From: an uncultured Oscillospiraceae bacterium
GTDB taxonomy: Bacteria > Bacillota > Clostridia > Oscillospirales > Oscillospiraceae
Length of the DNA stretch: 16,041 bases
NCBI GenBank assembly: GCA_934630555.1
Contig: CAKTXB010000017.1
Coordinates: forward strand, 1-16,041
Reading direction: 5' to 3'
The translations under genes and the position numbers were made by a program. The notes below the pieces were generated by a model. It was given only the letters and a program-made list of their open reading frames with translations, made no database searches and was not told the DNA's origin. How positions within the stretch are numbered: the stretch's first letter is position 1; every line of letters begins with the position of its first letter. This document shows, piece by piece, positions 7,205 to 13,667 of the stretch.

Positions 7205-7828
7205 CTACACGCGCACCGCCCGGTACACCTGCTCCACCAGCCGCGGCGCCACACGCCCGGCCGAAAGCTCCCGAACGTCCTGCCCCAGCGCTTCCAATGC
7301 GCCCTGCGGCAGCAGCGCCCGCACCGTCACGCCCGCGCCGAAGTCCGTTCCCTCCAGCACGCCGCCGCGTGCGGCGATCCTCAGCTTCACCTGCTCCAAA
7401 AGCGCATACGGGCACAAGATCTCCGTGCTGTCCCACACGCGGTTGCAGGCGACGCCCGCCGCCGTGAGCGCGTCCTTCGCCCCGCGCGCATAGGCCCGCG
7501 TCAGCCCGCCCGCGCCCAGCAAAACGCCGCCAAAATACCGCGTCACGATGCAGACCGCGTCCAGAATGCGCTCCCGCTCCAGCACGGCCAGCATCGGCTG
7601 CCCGGCCGTTCCCTGCGGCTCGCCGTCGTCGCTGTAGCGCACCGCGCCGCTTTTCAGCCGGTAGCACCAGCAGTGGTGCCGCGCGTCGTGATACCTTTTG
7701 CGGATCTCCTCCAGCCGCGCCCGCGCTTCCTCCTCTGTCTGCACGGGGAAAATATCGCTCACAAAGCGCGACTTTTTTTCCACAAACTCGCTCGTCGCCG
7801 CCCCGGCAACGGTCAAAAATTCTTCCAT
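7205..7828 (-). CDS. yigZ: YigZ/IMPACT family protein
   Basis: A 207-residue protein with the IMPACT/YigZ (UPF0029) signature: SDDGEPQGTAGQPML (66-80) and VTRYFGGVLLGAGGL (95-109). A C-terminal ferredoxin-like domain (about 140-200) follows, as in bacterial YigZ. Eukaryotic IMPACT regulates translational stress signalling. The bacterial role is not settled; links to translation have been proposed. Its ATG lies six bases after the hflX stop, and its GAGGG ribosome binding site overlaps that stop, so the two are co-transcribed and probably coupled. Pairing with the ribosome-rescue GTPase HflX fits a translation-related role, but that is inference. Confidence 0.9.
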   Translation of the reverse strand: MEEFLTVAGAATSEFVEKKSRFVSDIFPVQTEEEARARLEEIRKRYHDARHHCWCYRLKSGAVRYSDDGEPQGTAGQPMLAVLERERILDAVCIVTRYFGGVLLGAGGLTRAYARGAKDALTAAGVACNRVWDSTEILCPYALLEQVKLRIAARGGVLEGTDFGAGVTVRALLPQGALEALGQDVRELSAGRVAPRLVEQVYRAVRV

Positions 7829-7834
7829 ATGCCC

Positions 7835-9091
7835 TCAAGCCTCATACTGCCGCAGCCGGCCATACAGCACCGCGTCCATAATGGCCTCCACCCGCACGCC
7901 CTCCGGCGCATATTCGCACGCCAGCACGCGCGCCTGCCCGTGCAGCACATCCACCTGCCCGGCGGCGGAATACGGCAGCAGCAGCTTTACATGGTGCAGC
8001 CCCTGCTCCAGCTTCCGCTCCACCAGCGCCCGCAGCGCGTCCAATCCCGCGCCCGTCTTGGCCGAGATGCACACCACGTCCTCACCGTGCGGCAGGTCCT
8101 CCGGCTCCGCCCGGTCGCACTTGTTCCAGCACGCGATCACCGGCACGCCCGGCTTCGCCAGCTCCTGGATCAGCGCCTCCACCACCGCGATATGCGCCGT
8201 CCGCTCCGGGTCCGACGCGTCAATGACGTGAATGAGCACATCCGCATACTGCAGCTCCTCCAGCGTCGCCTTGAACGCCTCGATCAGATTGTGCGGCAGC
8301 TTCGCAATAAAGCCCACCGTGTCCGACAGCACCGCCTGACACGTATCCGACACCGCAAACTGCCGCGTCGTCGTGTCCAGCGTGTCAAACAGCCGGTCGT
8401 TCGCCGCAATGCCCGCGCCCGTCAGCGCGTTGAGAAGCGTCGATTTGCCCGCGTTCGTATAGCCCACCAGCGCCACCACCGGCGTAGCGTTCTTCCGCCG
8501 CCGTTCGCGCTGCACCGCGCGCACGCGCCGCACCTCCGCCAGCTCCTGCCGCAGCCGGTCAATGCGGCTGCGGATGTGCCGCCGGTCCGTTTCCAGCTGC
8601 GTTTCGCCCGGCCCGCGCGTGCCGATGCCGCCGCCAAGCCGGCCCATCGTTTCGTTCCAGACCGTCAGGCGCGGCAGATAATACTGATACTGTGCCAGCT
8701 CCACCTGGAGCTTGCCCTCGCGCGTCTTGGCCCGCTGCGCAAAAATATCCAGGATCAGCGCGCTGCGGTCCAGCACATGCGCGTGCGTGATCTCCTCCAG
8801 CGCGCGGATCTGCGAGGGGGATAGCTCGTTGTCAAACACCACCATCGTCGCGCCGCTGCTCTCGACCATCTGCCGCAGCTCCTCGGCCTTGCCCTCGCCC
8901 ACAAAGCTGTGCGGGTCGGGCGCGGGCCGGCTTTGCAGCAGCTTTCCCACGCATTGGCCGCCCGCCGTTTCCAAAAGCGCCTCCAGCTCGTCCAGCGACT
9001 GCTGCGTGGCGTTCTGTTCCTTTGTAAAAATATCGGCGCTCAGCCCCGCCAGCACCGCTTTTTCGATCTTCTTTTCTGAAAGCTGTTCCAT
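7835..9091 (-). CDS. hflX: GTPase HflX, ribosome-dissociating factor
   Basis: HflX is an Obg-type GTPase that binds the large ribosomal subunit and splits stalled ribosomes under stress. It has 418 residues, the usual length. The N-terminal nucleotide-binding part contains HSFVGEGKAEEL (61-72) and VVFDNELSPSQ (84-94). The glycine-rich linker is GGGIGTRGPGETQLE (153-167). The G domain has G1 GYTNAGKST (210-218), switch I around TLDTTTR (237-243), G3 DTVG (257-260) and G4 in CWNKCDRAE. The frame is open for 78 more codons into rpmE, but that part is not HflX-like. The chosen ATG has GGAG seven bases upstream. No clear promoter was found between it and the rpmE terminator. Confidence 0.95.
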   Translation of the reverse strand: MEQLSEKKIEKAVLAGLSADIFTKEQNATQQSLDELEALLETAGGQCVGKLLQSRPAPDPHSFVGEGKAEELRQMVESSGATMVVFDNELSPSQIRALEEITHAHVLDRSALILDIFAQRAKTREGKLQVELAQYQYYLPRLTVWNETMGRLGGGIGTRGPGETQLETDRRHIRSRIDRLRQELAEVRRVRAVQRERRRKNATPVVALVGYTNAGKSTLLNALTGAGIAANDRLFDTLDTTTRQFAVSDTCQAVLSDTVGFIAKLPHNLIEAFKATLEELQYADVLIHVIDASDPERTAHIAVVEALIQELAKPGVPVIACWNKCDRAEPEDLPHGEDVVCISAKTGAGLDALRALVERKLEQGLHHVKLLLPYSAAGQVDVLHGQARVLACEYAPEGVRVEAIMDAVLYGRLRQYEA

Positions 9092-9190
9092 ATTGCTTCT
9101 CCAACCTGTGCCGCAAGCTGCACGCTCCGCCGGACATTTCCGAACAAAACCGCGCGCCTGCAGCACGTTTCGGCATTTTTCGCAGATACG

Positions 9191-9220
9191 AAAAAAGCCC
9201 GCACCGATACGGTGCAGGCT
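9191..9220 (-). terminator. Intrinsic terminator of rpmE
   Basis: Minus-strand hairpin with 11-bp arms (AGCCTGCACCG at 9210-9220 with CGGTGCGGGCT at 9196-9206; one G-T pair), loop TAT, then a T-run (9191-9196). It starts eight bases after the rpmE stop. It is the clearest terminator on the minus strand here and separates rpmE from hflX. Confidence 0.9.
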
Positions 9221-9228
9221 TCGATCGC

Positions 9229-9429
9229 TTACTTCAGACCATATTTCCTGTTGAAACGGTCCACGCGTCCGCCGGTGTCGACCAGCTTCTGCTTGCCCGT
9301 ATAGAACGGGTGGCATTTGGAGCAAATTTCAACCTTGATGTCCTTTTTCGTAGAGCCTGTTTCGATGACAGCACCACACGCGCATCTGATAGTCGTCTGT
9401 TCGTACTTGGGATGGATACCTTCCTTCAT
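9229..9429 (-). CDS. rpmE: 50S ribosomal protein L31 (zinc-binding form)
   Basis: A 66-residue ribosomal protein of the large subunit. It starts [11 protein letters not shown] and carries the zinc ligands of the C+ form: Cys16, Cys18, Cys36 and Cys39 (RCACG and ICSKC). This is the zinc-containing RpmE type rather than the zinc-free paralogue used under zinc starvation. An in-frame ATG six codons upstream lacks a ribosome binding site; the chosen one has GAGGTG six bases before it. It has its own promoter and terminator and a leader of about 60 bases with a small hairpin. Confidence 0.96.
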   Translation of the reverse strand: MKEGIHPKYEQTTIRCACGAVIETGSTKKDIKVEICSKCHPFYTGKQKLVDTGGRVDRFNRKYGLK

Positions 9430-9460
9430 GAGTTTCACCTCTCTCATCAGATTTCTGTAA

Positions 9461-9476
9461 AAAGGCTTGCGCCCTT
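9461..9476 (-). promoter_or_regulatory. Small hairpin plus T-run in the rpmE leader (candidate leader regulation)
   Basis: The minus-strand leader contains AAGGGC-GCAA-GCCTTT, a 6-bp stem with a GCAA tetraloop, and its 3' arm runs into five T residues before ACAG. It could be a protein-binding leader or weak attenuator; L31 leaders are known in several bacterial groups. The stem is short, so chance is possible. Confidence 0.35.
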
Positions 9477-9498
9477 CCCTTGGTTCAAACGCTTGGTT

Positions 9499-9527
9499 AT
9501 AGTATCACAGTTTTTTCGTCATTGCAA
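9499..9527 (-). promoter_or_regulatory. Sigma-A promoter of rpmE
   Basis: On the minus strand there is TTGCAA (9522-9527), a 17-base spacer and TACTAT (9499-9504), with TGA directly before the -10 box, giving an extended -10 (TGnTACTAT). It starts eight bases after the tmcAL stop. No terminator was seen between tmcAL and this promoter, so some read-through from tmcAL is likely. Confidence 0.75.
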
Positions 9528-9535
9528 GGGCTTTT

Positions 9536-10702
9536 TCAAATTTTTCTGCGGTATATCCTGTCATTTTGCGCCAAAGCAGCGGCTGGCGCGCCCGTTCCTG
9601 TTGAAAAAAGTGTGGATAACCCCGCGCAGCGCGCCTCGATCTCCGCCTGCGCGCCATCCGGCGCCCGCGCCCCGGCATTGAGGCACGCGAGCGCCCCTTC
9701 CCGCCGGATGCGCCGCAGCAGCGCGCCGCCGCCGCTCCCCAGCGCCAGCACGCGTACATATTCCGCCCGCCGCGCCAGCTCCGCCGCCGTCAGCCCCAGA
9801 TACGCGCACAGCACCATCCGCTGTAAGCGCGTGCGCACATAGCGCTTCGATTTCGCCGTTTCAATGATCTCCTCCACGCTTCCCGCGCGCTGCACGGCCT
9901 TGTATACGCACCGCCAAAGCCCCTCTGCGCCATAGGGCACGTCCTGCCACTGCGCCGGCGTCATCCCGCGCAGCCGCGCCAGCACCGCCCGCTCGCCCGC
10001 GGCCAGCGTGAATGTTTCCGCTCCTGCATAGTGCCGCGCCGCCGCCTCCGGCACCAGCGCGCGCCAGCCGCCATCCGGCCACAGCGCCCGCACCGCCGTG
10101 GCCGAGGGATTCTCCGCGTCCGCCTCCATGCTGTGATAATCCCCGCCGCGCGTGATGCAAAGCGGCTGCATCCGGCTGCCCTGCTGCAAAATGGCCTTGC
10201 AGTACTCCGCCGCCAGAATGTCGTTCGGCCTCTGCAAAAGCGCCCCGTCGCCGCCAAGCGTCCGCAGCGCCTGCTCCCGCGCCGCCGCATAGCTCCCGCG
10301 CGTCTGTAAGGCCGCCCGCAGCGCCGCGTCATAGTCCGCGCTGCACAGCATCCGTGCCGTCTGCAAAAGCGCCGCCGTGTCCGCGTGCTCCGCACCAAAG
10401 CAGAGCGCGTCCACCACGCCCAGCCGCGATAAAATGTCCACGCCGCCCGCGGCAAAGCCCTCCGCCGAGCGCAGGCTGTGCGTCGCCGGCAGCTCCAGCA
10501 CCAGATCCGCCCCGCAGTCTGCTGCCGCCGCCGCCCGGACCGCGGGTGCAAACAGCGCCGCGTCGCCGCGCTGTACGAACCGCCCGCTCATCAGGCACAC
10601 GATGGCGGTGTCCGCACCGAGCCGCTGCCGTATCTGCGTAAGCTGCCGCAGATGGCCGTTATGGAACGGATTGTATTCACAGATGATCCCCACGACCGCC
10701 AT
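9536..10702 (-). CDS. tmcAL: tRNA(Met) cytidine acetate ligase (TmcAL, YlbM family)
   Basis: TmcAL uses ATP and acetate to form acetyl-AMP and then acetylates cytidine 34 of elongator tRNA-Met to N4-acetylcytidine, aiding decoding. The 388-residue protein has the nucleotidyltransferase motif YNPFHNGH (10-17), MSGRFVQRGD (38-47), RPNDILAAEYCKA (158-170) and a basic segment KSKRYVRTRLQR (about 289-300) typical of the family. The ATG has AGGAGG eight bases upstream. The C-terminal tail is Ala-rich and diverged. It is divergent from ackA with a 153-base gap, so two acetate-using genes face each other. A weak -10-like TACAAT on the minus strand (10760-10765) may be its promoter. Confidence 0.93.
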   Translation of the reverse strand: MAVVGIICEYNPFHNGHLRQLTQIRQRLGADTAIVCLMSGRFVQRGDAALFAPAVRAAAAADCGADLVLELPATHSLRSAEGFAAGGVDILSRLGVVDALCFGAEHADTAALLQTARMLCSADYDAALRAALQTRGSYAAAREQALRTLGGDGALLQRPNDILAAEYCKAILQQGSRMQPLCITRGGDYHSMEADAENPSATAVRALWPDGGWRALVPEAAARHYAGAETFTLAAGERAVLARLRGMTPAQWQDVPYGAEGLWRCVYKAVQRAGSVEEIIETAKSKRYVRTRLQRMVLCAYLGLTAAELARRAEYVRVLALGSGGGALLRRIRREGALACLNAGARAPDGAQAEIEARCAGLSTLFSTGTGAPAAALAQNDRIYRRKI

Positions 10703-10740
10703 GGCGCATTCCTCCTGCTATGAAAAATCGGGAAAAGCAC

Positions 10741-10769
10741 TTGTTTCCCGCGTGCAAATATTGTATGAT
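10741..10769 (+). promoter_or_regulatory. Probable promoter of ackA
   Basis: TTGTTT (10741-10746), a 17-base spacer and TATGAT (10764-10769, 5 of 6). This gives a leader of about 80 bases holding one small hairpin, GGCAGC-ACC-GCTGCC (10814-10828), with no T-run. A minus-strand TACAAT overlaps the -10 box, so the divergent tmcAL promoter could compete for the same stretch. Confidence 0.6.
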
Positions 10770-10855
10770 ATATTTTGTATGAACAGTTTAGCACAAACAC
10801 GCGAAAAATAAAAGGCAGCACCGCTGCCCAAACCAAAAACAGGAGTGAATACAAC

Positions 10856-12052
10856 ATGAATATCCTCGTCATCAACGCCGGCAGCTCGAGCCTGAAGTAT
10901 CAGCTCATGGACCCGGATACCGGCGTCGTCACCGCCAAGGGCCTGTGTGAGCGCATCGGTCTGGACGGCCGCCTGACCCACAAGGCGCTGTCCTCCGGCA
11001 AAAAGTATGAAAAGGACATCCCCATGCCCACGCACAAGGAAGCCATCGAGGCCGTCATGAACATCCTCGTTGACCCTGAATACGGCGTCATCCAGTCCGT
11101 CGATGAGATCGACGCCGTCGGCCACCGTGTGCTCCACGGCGGCGACAAGTTCGTCGAGAGCTGCATCGTCACCGAGGCCTGCAAGCAGGCCATCCGCGAG
11201 TGCATCCCCCTTGGCCCGCTCCACAACCCCGCCAACCTCATGGGCATCGAAGCCTGCGAAAAGGCCATGCCGGGCAAGCCCCAGGTCGCCGTGTTCGACA
11301 CCGCGTTCCATATGACCATGCCCCCCAAGGCCTACCGCTACGCCATCCCCACGAAGTACTACACCGAAGACCATCTGCGCCGCTACGGCTTCCACGGCAC
11401 GTCGCACCGCTTCGTCTCCAAGCGCTGCATCGAGCTGATGGGCGGCGTTGAGAACGCGCACCGCATCATCGTCTGCCACCTCGGCAACGGCTCGTCCCTG
11501 TCCGCCGTCAAAGACGGCAAGTGCCAGGACACCTCCATGGGCCTCAGCCCTCTGGCTGGTGTTCCCATGGGCACGCGCGCGGGCGACATCGACACCTGCG
11601 TGGCGCAGTTCATCATGAACAAGTACGATATGTCCGCCGACGAGTGCCTGACCATGCTCAACAAGAAGTCCGGCGTGCTCGCCCTGTCCAACGGCGTGTC
11701 CTCCGACTTCCGCGATCTTGACGCCGCCGCCGCGCAGGGCAATGACGCCGCGCAGCTCGCGCTCGACAAGTTCGCCTATGAGGTCAAGAAGTACATCGGC
11801 GCCTACGCCGCCGCCCTCGGCGGGGTCGACTGCCTCGTGTTCACCGCCGGCGTCGGTGAAAACTCCGCCTCCATGCGCGCGTCCATCTGCGACGGGCTGG
11901 ACTATCTCGGCGTGAAGCTCGACGCTGAAAAGAACAAGCTCCGCGGCGAAGAGGTCGTCATCTCCACGCCCGACTCCAAGGTCAAGGTCTGGGTCATCCC
12001 CACCAACGAAGAGCTCATGATCGCGCAGGATACCGCCGCGCTGACCAGGTAA
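10856..12052 (+). CDS. ackA: Acetate kinase
   Basis: Interconverts acetyl phosphate plus ADP with acetate plus ATP; in fermenting anaerobes it makes ATP while releasing acetate. The 398-residue protein has every family landmark: NAGSSSLKYQ (7-16), Arg91 in GHRVLHGG, Asp148 in VFDTAFH, His180 in GFHGTSH, Arg241 in MGTRAGDID and the C-terminal TNEELMIAQDT. The frame is open 27 codons further upstream, but that part covers the promoter and leader; the chosen ATG has AGGAG ten bases before it. It is the only plus-strand gene and it converges on lysC. The phosphotransacetylase partner is not in the window. Its codons are strongly C-ending, fitting high expression. Confidence 0.97.
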   Translation: MNILVINAGSSSLKYQLMDPDTGVVTAKGLCERIGLDGRLTHKALSSGKKYEKDIPMPTHKEAIEAVMNILVDPEYGVIQSVDEIDAVGHRVLHGGDKFVESCIVTEACKQAIRECIPLGPLHNPANLMGIEACEKAMPGKPQVAVFDTAFHMTMPPKAYRYAIPTKYYTEDHLRRYGFHGTSHRFVSKRCIELMGGVENAHRIIVCHLGNGSSLSAVKDGKCQDTSMGLSPLAGVPMGTRAGDIDTCVAQFIMNKYDMSADECLTMLNKKSGVLALSNGVSSDFRDLDAAAAQGNDAAQLALDKFAYEVKKYIGAYAAALGGVDCLVFTAGVGENSASMRASICDGLDYLGVKLDAEKNKLRGEEVVISTPDSKVKVWVIPTNEELMIAQDTAALTR

Positions 12053-12062
12053 AAAACAAAAC

Positions 12063-12076
12063 ACCGCGCGTGCTGC
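12063..12076 (+). repeat. 14-bp direct repeat, left copy, flanking repeat copy B
   Basis: ACCGCGCGTGCTGC, 10 bases after the ackA stop, recurs exactly at 12346-12359, where it contains the 5' arm of the terminator. The pair brackets repeat copy B like a target-site duplication. Because the 3' terminator arm is complementary to both copies, it could alternatively close a long-range RNA helix. Confidence 0.75.
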
Positions 12077-12345
12077 GGACCGCTGCGCTGGGTCCGCGTT
12101 TGAGAAGGCTTGCGCCATGCCGCGCGCATAATTTTTGCGCTTACAGCGCACAAATTCCACGACTGAACTTTGCTCTGCATGGGTTCGCCTTGGCCAATCG
12201 CACTGCGCATAGCTTGTGCTCTTGGAGGCTCACGCAACTTGCATGACGTAAAGTATTTTCGGCGACGTACACGCCGCCGCCGAACATGATCCGAACTTTT
12301 TTCGCGCCTGCGGGCGCGAACTCTGCGAGGCTTTTTGACGATCTG
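12075..12345 (+). repeat. Structured intergenic repeat, copy B (homologous to 2232-2421)
   Basis: Same hairpin order as copy A, in sense orientation after ackA. H1 is GCGGACC/GGTCCGC (12075-12081 with 12091-12097) with the same nine-base loop GCTGCGCTG. H2 is at 12130-12140 with 12146-12156, with one internal mismatch. H3 is TTCGGCG/CGCCGAA (12258-12264 with 12278-12284). H4 is TTCGCGCC/GGCGCGAA (12301-12308 with 12313-12320) with the same loop TGCG. Linkers are also shared, for example GCGCGCATAA, ACTTGCA and GGCTTTT. Relative to copy A there is one extra block of about 76 bases (12161-12236). No coding potential or transposase; I do not recognise a named family. Confidence 0.8.
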
Positions 12346-12359
12346 ACCGCGCGTGCTGC
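12346..12359 (+). repeat. 14-bp direct repeat, right copy, flanking repeat copy B
   Basis: Exact second copy of ACCGCGCGTGCTGC (first at 12063-12076). Its last 12 bases form the 5' arm of the plus-strand terminator. Confidence 0.75.
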
Positions 12360-12383
12360 TCACCGCAGCACGCGCGATTTTTT
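12348..12383 (+). terminator. Intrinsic terminator of ackA (after repeat copy B)
   Basis: Perfect 12-bp stem CGCGCGTGCTGC (12348-12359) with GCAGCACGCGCG (12365-12376), loop TCACC, then A and six T residues (12378-12383). It is very stable. It lies almost 300 bases after the ackA stop, an unusual distance that repeat copy B fills. Confidence 0.88.
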
Positions 12384-12394
12384 GCCCGCCAAAT

Positions 12395-12430
12395 AAAAAG
12401 AAGAGGCGCCACCCGGCCCCTCTTCTTTTT
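12395..12430. terminator. Bidirectional terminator between convergent ackA and lysC
   Basis: 12-bp stem AAAAAGAAGAGG (12395-12406) with CCTCTTCTTTTT (12419-12430), extended by an inner GCC/GGC. It has A/T-rich flanks on both sides, so it gives a T-run on either strand. It begins 13 bases past the lysC stop and serves the adh-hom-lysC transcript, with a second stop for ackA read-through. Confidence 0.9.
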
Positions 12431-12443
12431 ATATATACAGCGA

Positions 12444-13652
12444 TCACGAGAAGAACTGGTTGTGGATCACCCGCACCGCGCGGTCCGAGTCCTCCTTGTC
12501 AATGAGCACCGAGAGCTTCACCTCGCTCGTGGAGATCATGTGGATGTTGATGTGCTGCTGATACAGCGCCTCAAACATCTTCGCCGCAATGCCCACATTT
12601 TCCAGCATCCCGGCCCCCACGACCGACACCTTGGAAACGCCGGTGTTGATGTCCATGTGGTCAAAGTTCAGCGTGTCCTTGTTCTCGTCCAGCAGCTTCG
12701 CGCAGTCCATCGCGTCCTTTTCCGCCACGGTAAAGATGATGTCCTTCTGCTCGTCATGGCCCAGCGACTGAATGATCATATCCACGTTGATCTTGCCCTT
12801 GGCCAGCACGCTGAACAGCTTATACGCCACGCCCGGCACATCCTCCAGCCCCACCAGCGCAAAGCGCGCGATCTTCTTATCCTGTGCAATGCCGGTAATA
12901 TATGTCTTTTCCACTTTTTTCACACTCTCCTTCACGATCGTTCCGGGGTTCCCCGAGAAGCTGGACAAAACCTCCAGCCGGACATTATAGCTTTTTGCCA
13001 GCTCCACCGAGCGGTTGTTCAGCACCTGCGCGCCCATGGACGCCAGCTCCAGCATTTCGTCATACGTGATCTCATCCAGCTTCCGTGCCTCCGGCACCAC
13101 GCGCGGGTCGCACGTATAAACGCCGTCCACATCCGTGTAGATCTGACACAGATCCGCGCCCAGCGCCACTGCCAACGCCACCGCCGTCGTGTCCGAGCCG
13201 CCGCGGCCCAGCGTCGTCACATCGCCGTGCCGGTCCAGCCCCTGAAAGCCTGCCACCAGCACGATGCGCCGCTGGTCCAGCTCGTCGCGCACGCGGTCGC
13301 ATTCCACCTTTTTGATGCGCGCCGCCGAATGGTTCGTATCCGTCGTCATGCCCACCTGCCAGCCGCACAGCGACACCACCGGGAAGCCCAGCTTCTCAAT
13401 GGCCATCGCCATCAGCGCAATGGACATCTGCTCGCCGCACGCCAGCAGCATATCCATCTCCCGCCGCGAGGGAGCGGGGTTGATCTCCTGGGCCTTTTCG
13501 ATCAGGTCGTCCGTCGTGTCGCCCTGTGCCGAAAGCACAACGCACACCGAATTTCCGGCCTGATATGTGTCCGTAATGATCTTCGCCACGCGGAAAATGC
13601 GCTCTGCGTCCGCCACAGAGCTTCCGCCAAATTTCTGTACGATCAGTGCCAT
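12444..13652 (-). CDS. lysC: Aspartate kinase (class II, with C-terminal ACT domains)
   Basis: Phosphorylates L-aspartate, the first step toward lysine, threonine, methionine and diaminopimelate. The 402-residue protein has KFGGSSV (7-13), the kinase segment with TTLGRGGSDTTA (146-157) and YTDVDGVYTCDPR (172-184), and two ACT domains (about 262-402) that normally bind the inhibiting end-product amino acids. The start has AGGAGG six bases before it, and the hom stop lies 15 bases upstream. An internal AAGGAG followed by in-frame GTG codons at residues 244 and 247 matches the place where Bacillus LysC starts its separate beta subunit. Which amino acid inhibits it cannot be told from the sequence. 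Confidence 0.95.
   Translation of the reverse strand: MALIVQKFGGSSVADAERIFRVAKIITDTYQAGNSVCVVLSAQGDTTDDLIEKAQEINPAPSRREMDMLLACGEQMSIALMAMAIEKLGFPVVSLCGWQVGMTTDTNHSAARIKKVECDRVRDELDQRRIVLVAGFQGLDRHGDVTTLGRGGSDTTAVALAVALGADLCQIYTDVDGVYTCDPRVVPEARKLDEITYDEMLELASMGAQVLNNRSVELAKSYNVRLEVLSSFSGNPGTIVKESVKKVEKTYITGIAQDKKIARFALVGLEDVPGVAYKLFSVLAKGKINVDMIIQSLGHDEQKDIIFTVAEKDAMDCAKLLDENKDTLNFDHMDINTGVSKVSVVGAGMLENVGIAAKMFEALYQQHINIHMISTSEVKLSVLIDKEDSDRAVRVIHNQFFS
12912..12932 (-). promoter_or_regulatory. Candidate internal ribosome binding site and GTG start for an aspartokinase beta subunit
   Basis: Minus-strand AAGGAG (12927-12932) is followed by in-frame GTG codons at 12923 (three-base gap) and 12914 (twelve-base gap). 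Starting at the first would give 159 residues covering the ACT domains. Bacillus class II aspartokinases make such a beta subunit from an internal start near residue 246. Both gaps are outside the ideal range, so this is a candidate only. Confidence 0.4.
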
Positions 13653-13667
13653 GGTTTCCCTCCTGGA

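Noticed and set aside
7079..8824. Open frame of 581 codons on the plus strand across dgt, yigZ and hflX
   Set aside because: Arg/His/Gln/Pro-rich translation with no domain, spanning three well-supported minus-strand genes. GC-rich codon bias explains it, as it does similar frames at 3358-4842, 12462-13673 and 13755-14879.
9092..9325. N-terminal extension of hflX by 78 codons
   Set aside because: It overlaps rpmE and its terminator on the same strand and is not HflX-like. The ATG at 9091 has a good ribosome binding site.
10814..10828. GGCAGC-ACC-GCTGCC hairpin in the ackA leader as attenuator or riboswitch
   Set aside because: Short stem, no T-run, not next to the ribosome binding site, and no known riboswitch core around it.
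10718..12160. Open frame of 480 codons on the minus strand, antisense to ackA
   Set aside because: It mirrors the strongly biased codons of ackA, has repetitive Gly/Asp/Val/Ala/His composition, no recognisable domain, and runs through the ackA promoter and repeat. It is an antisense shadow.
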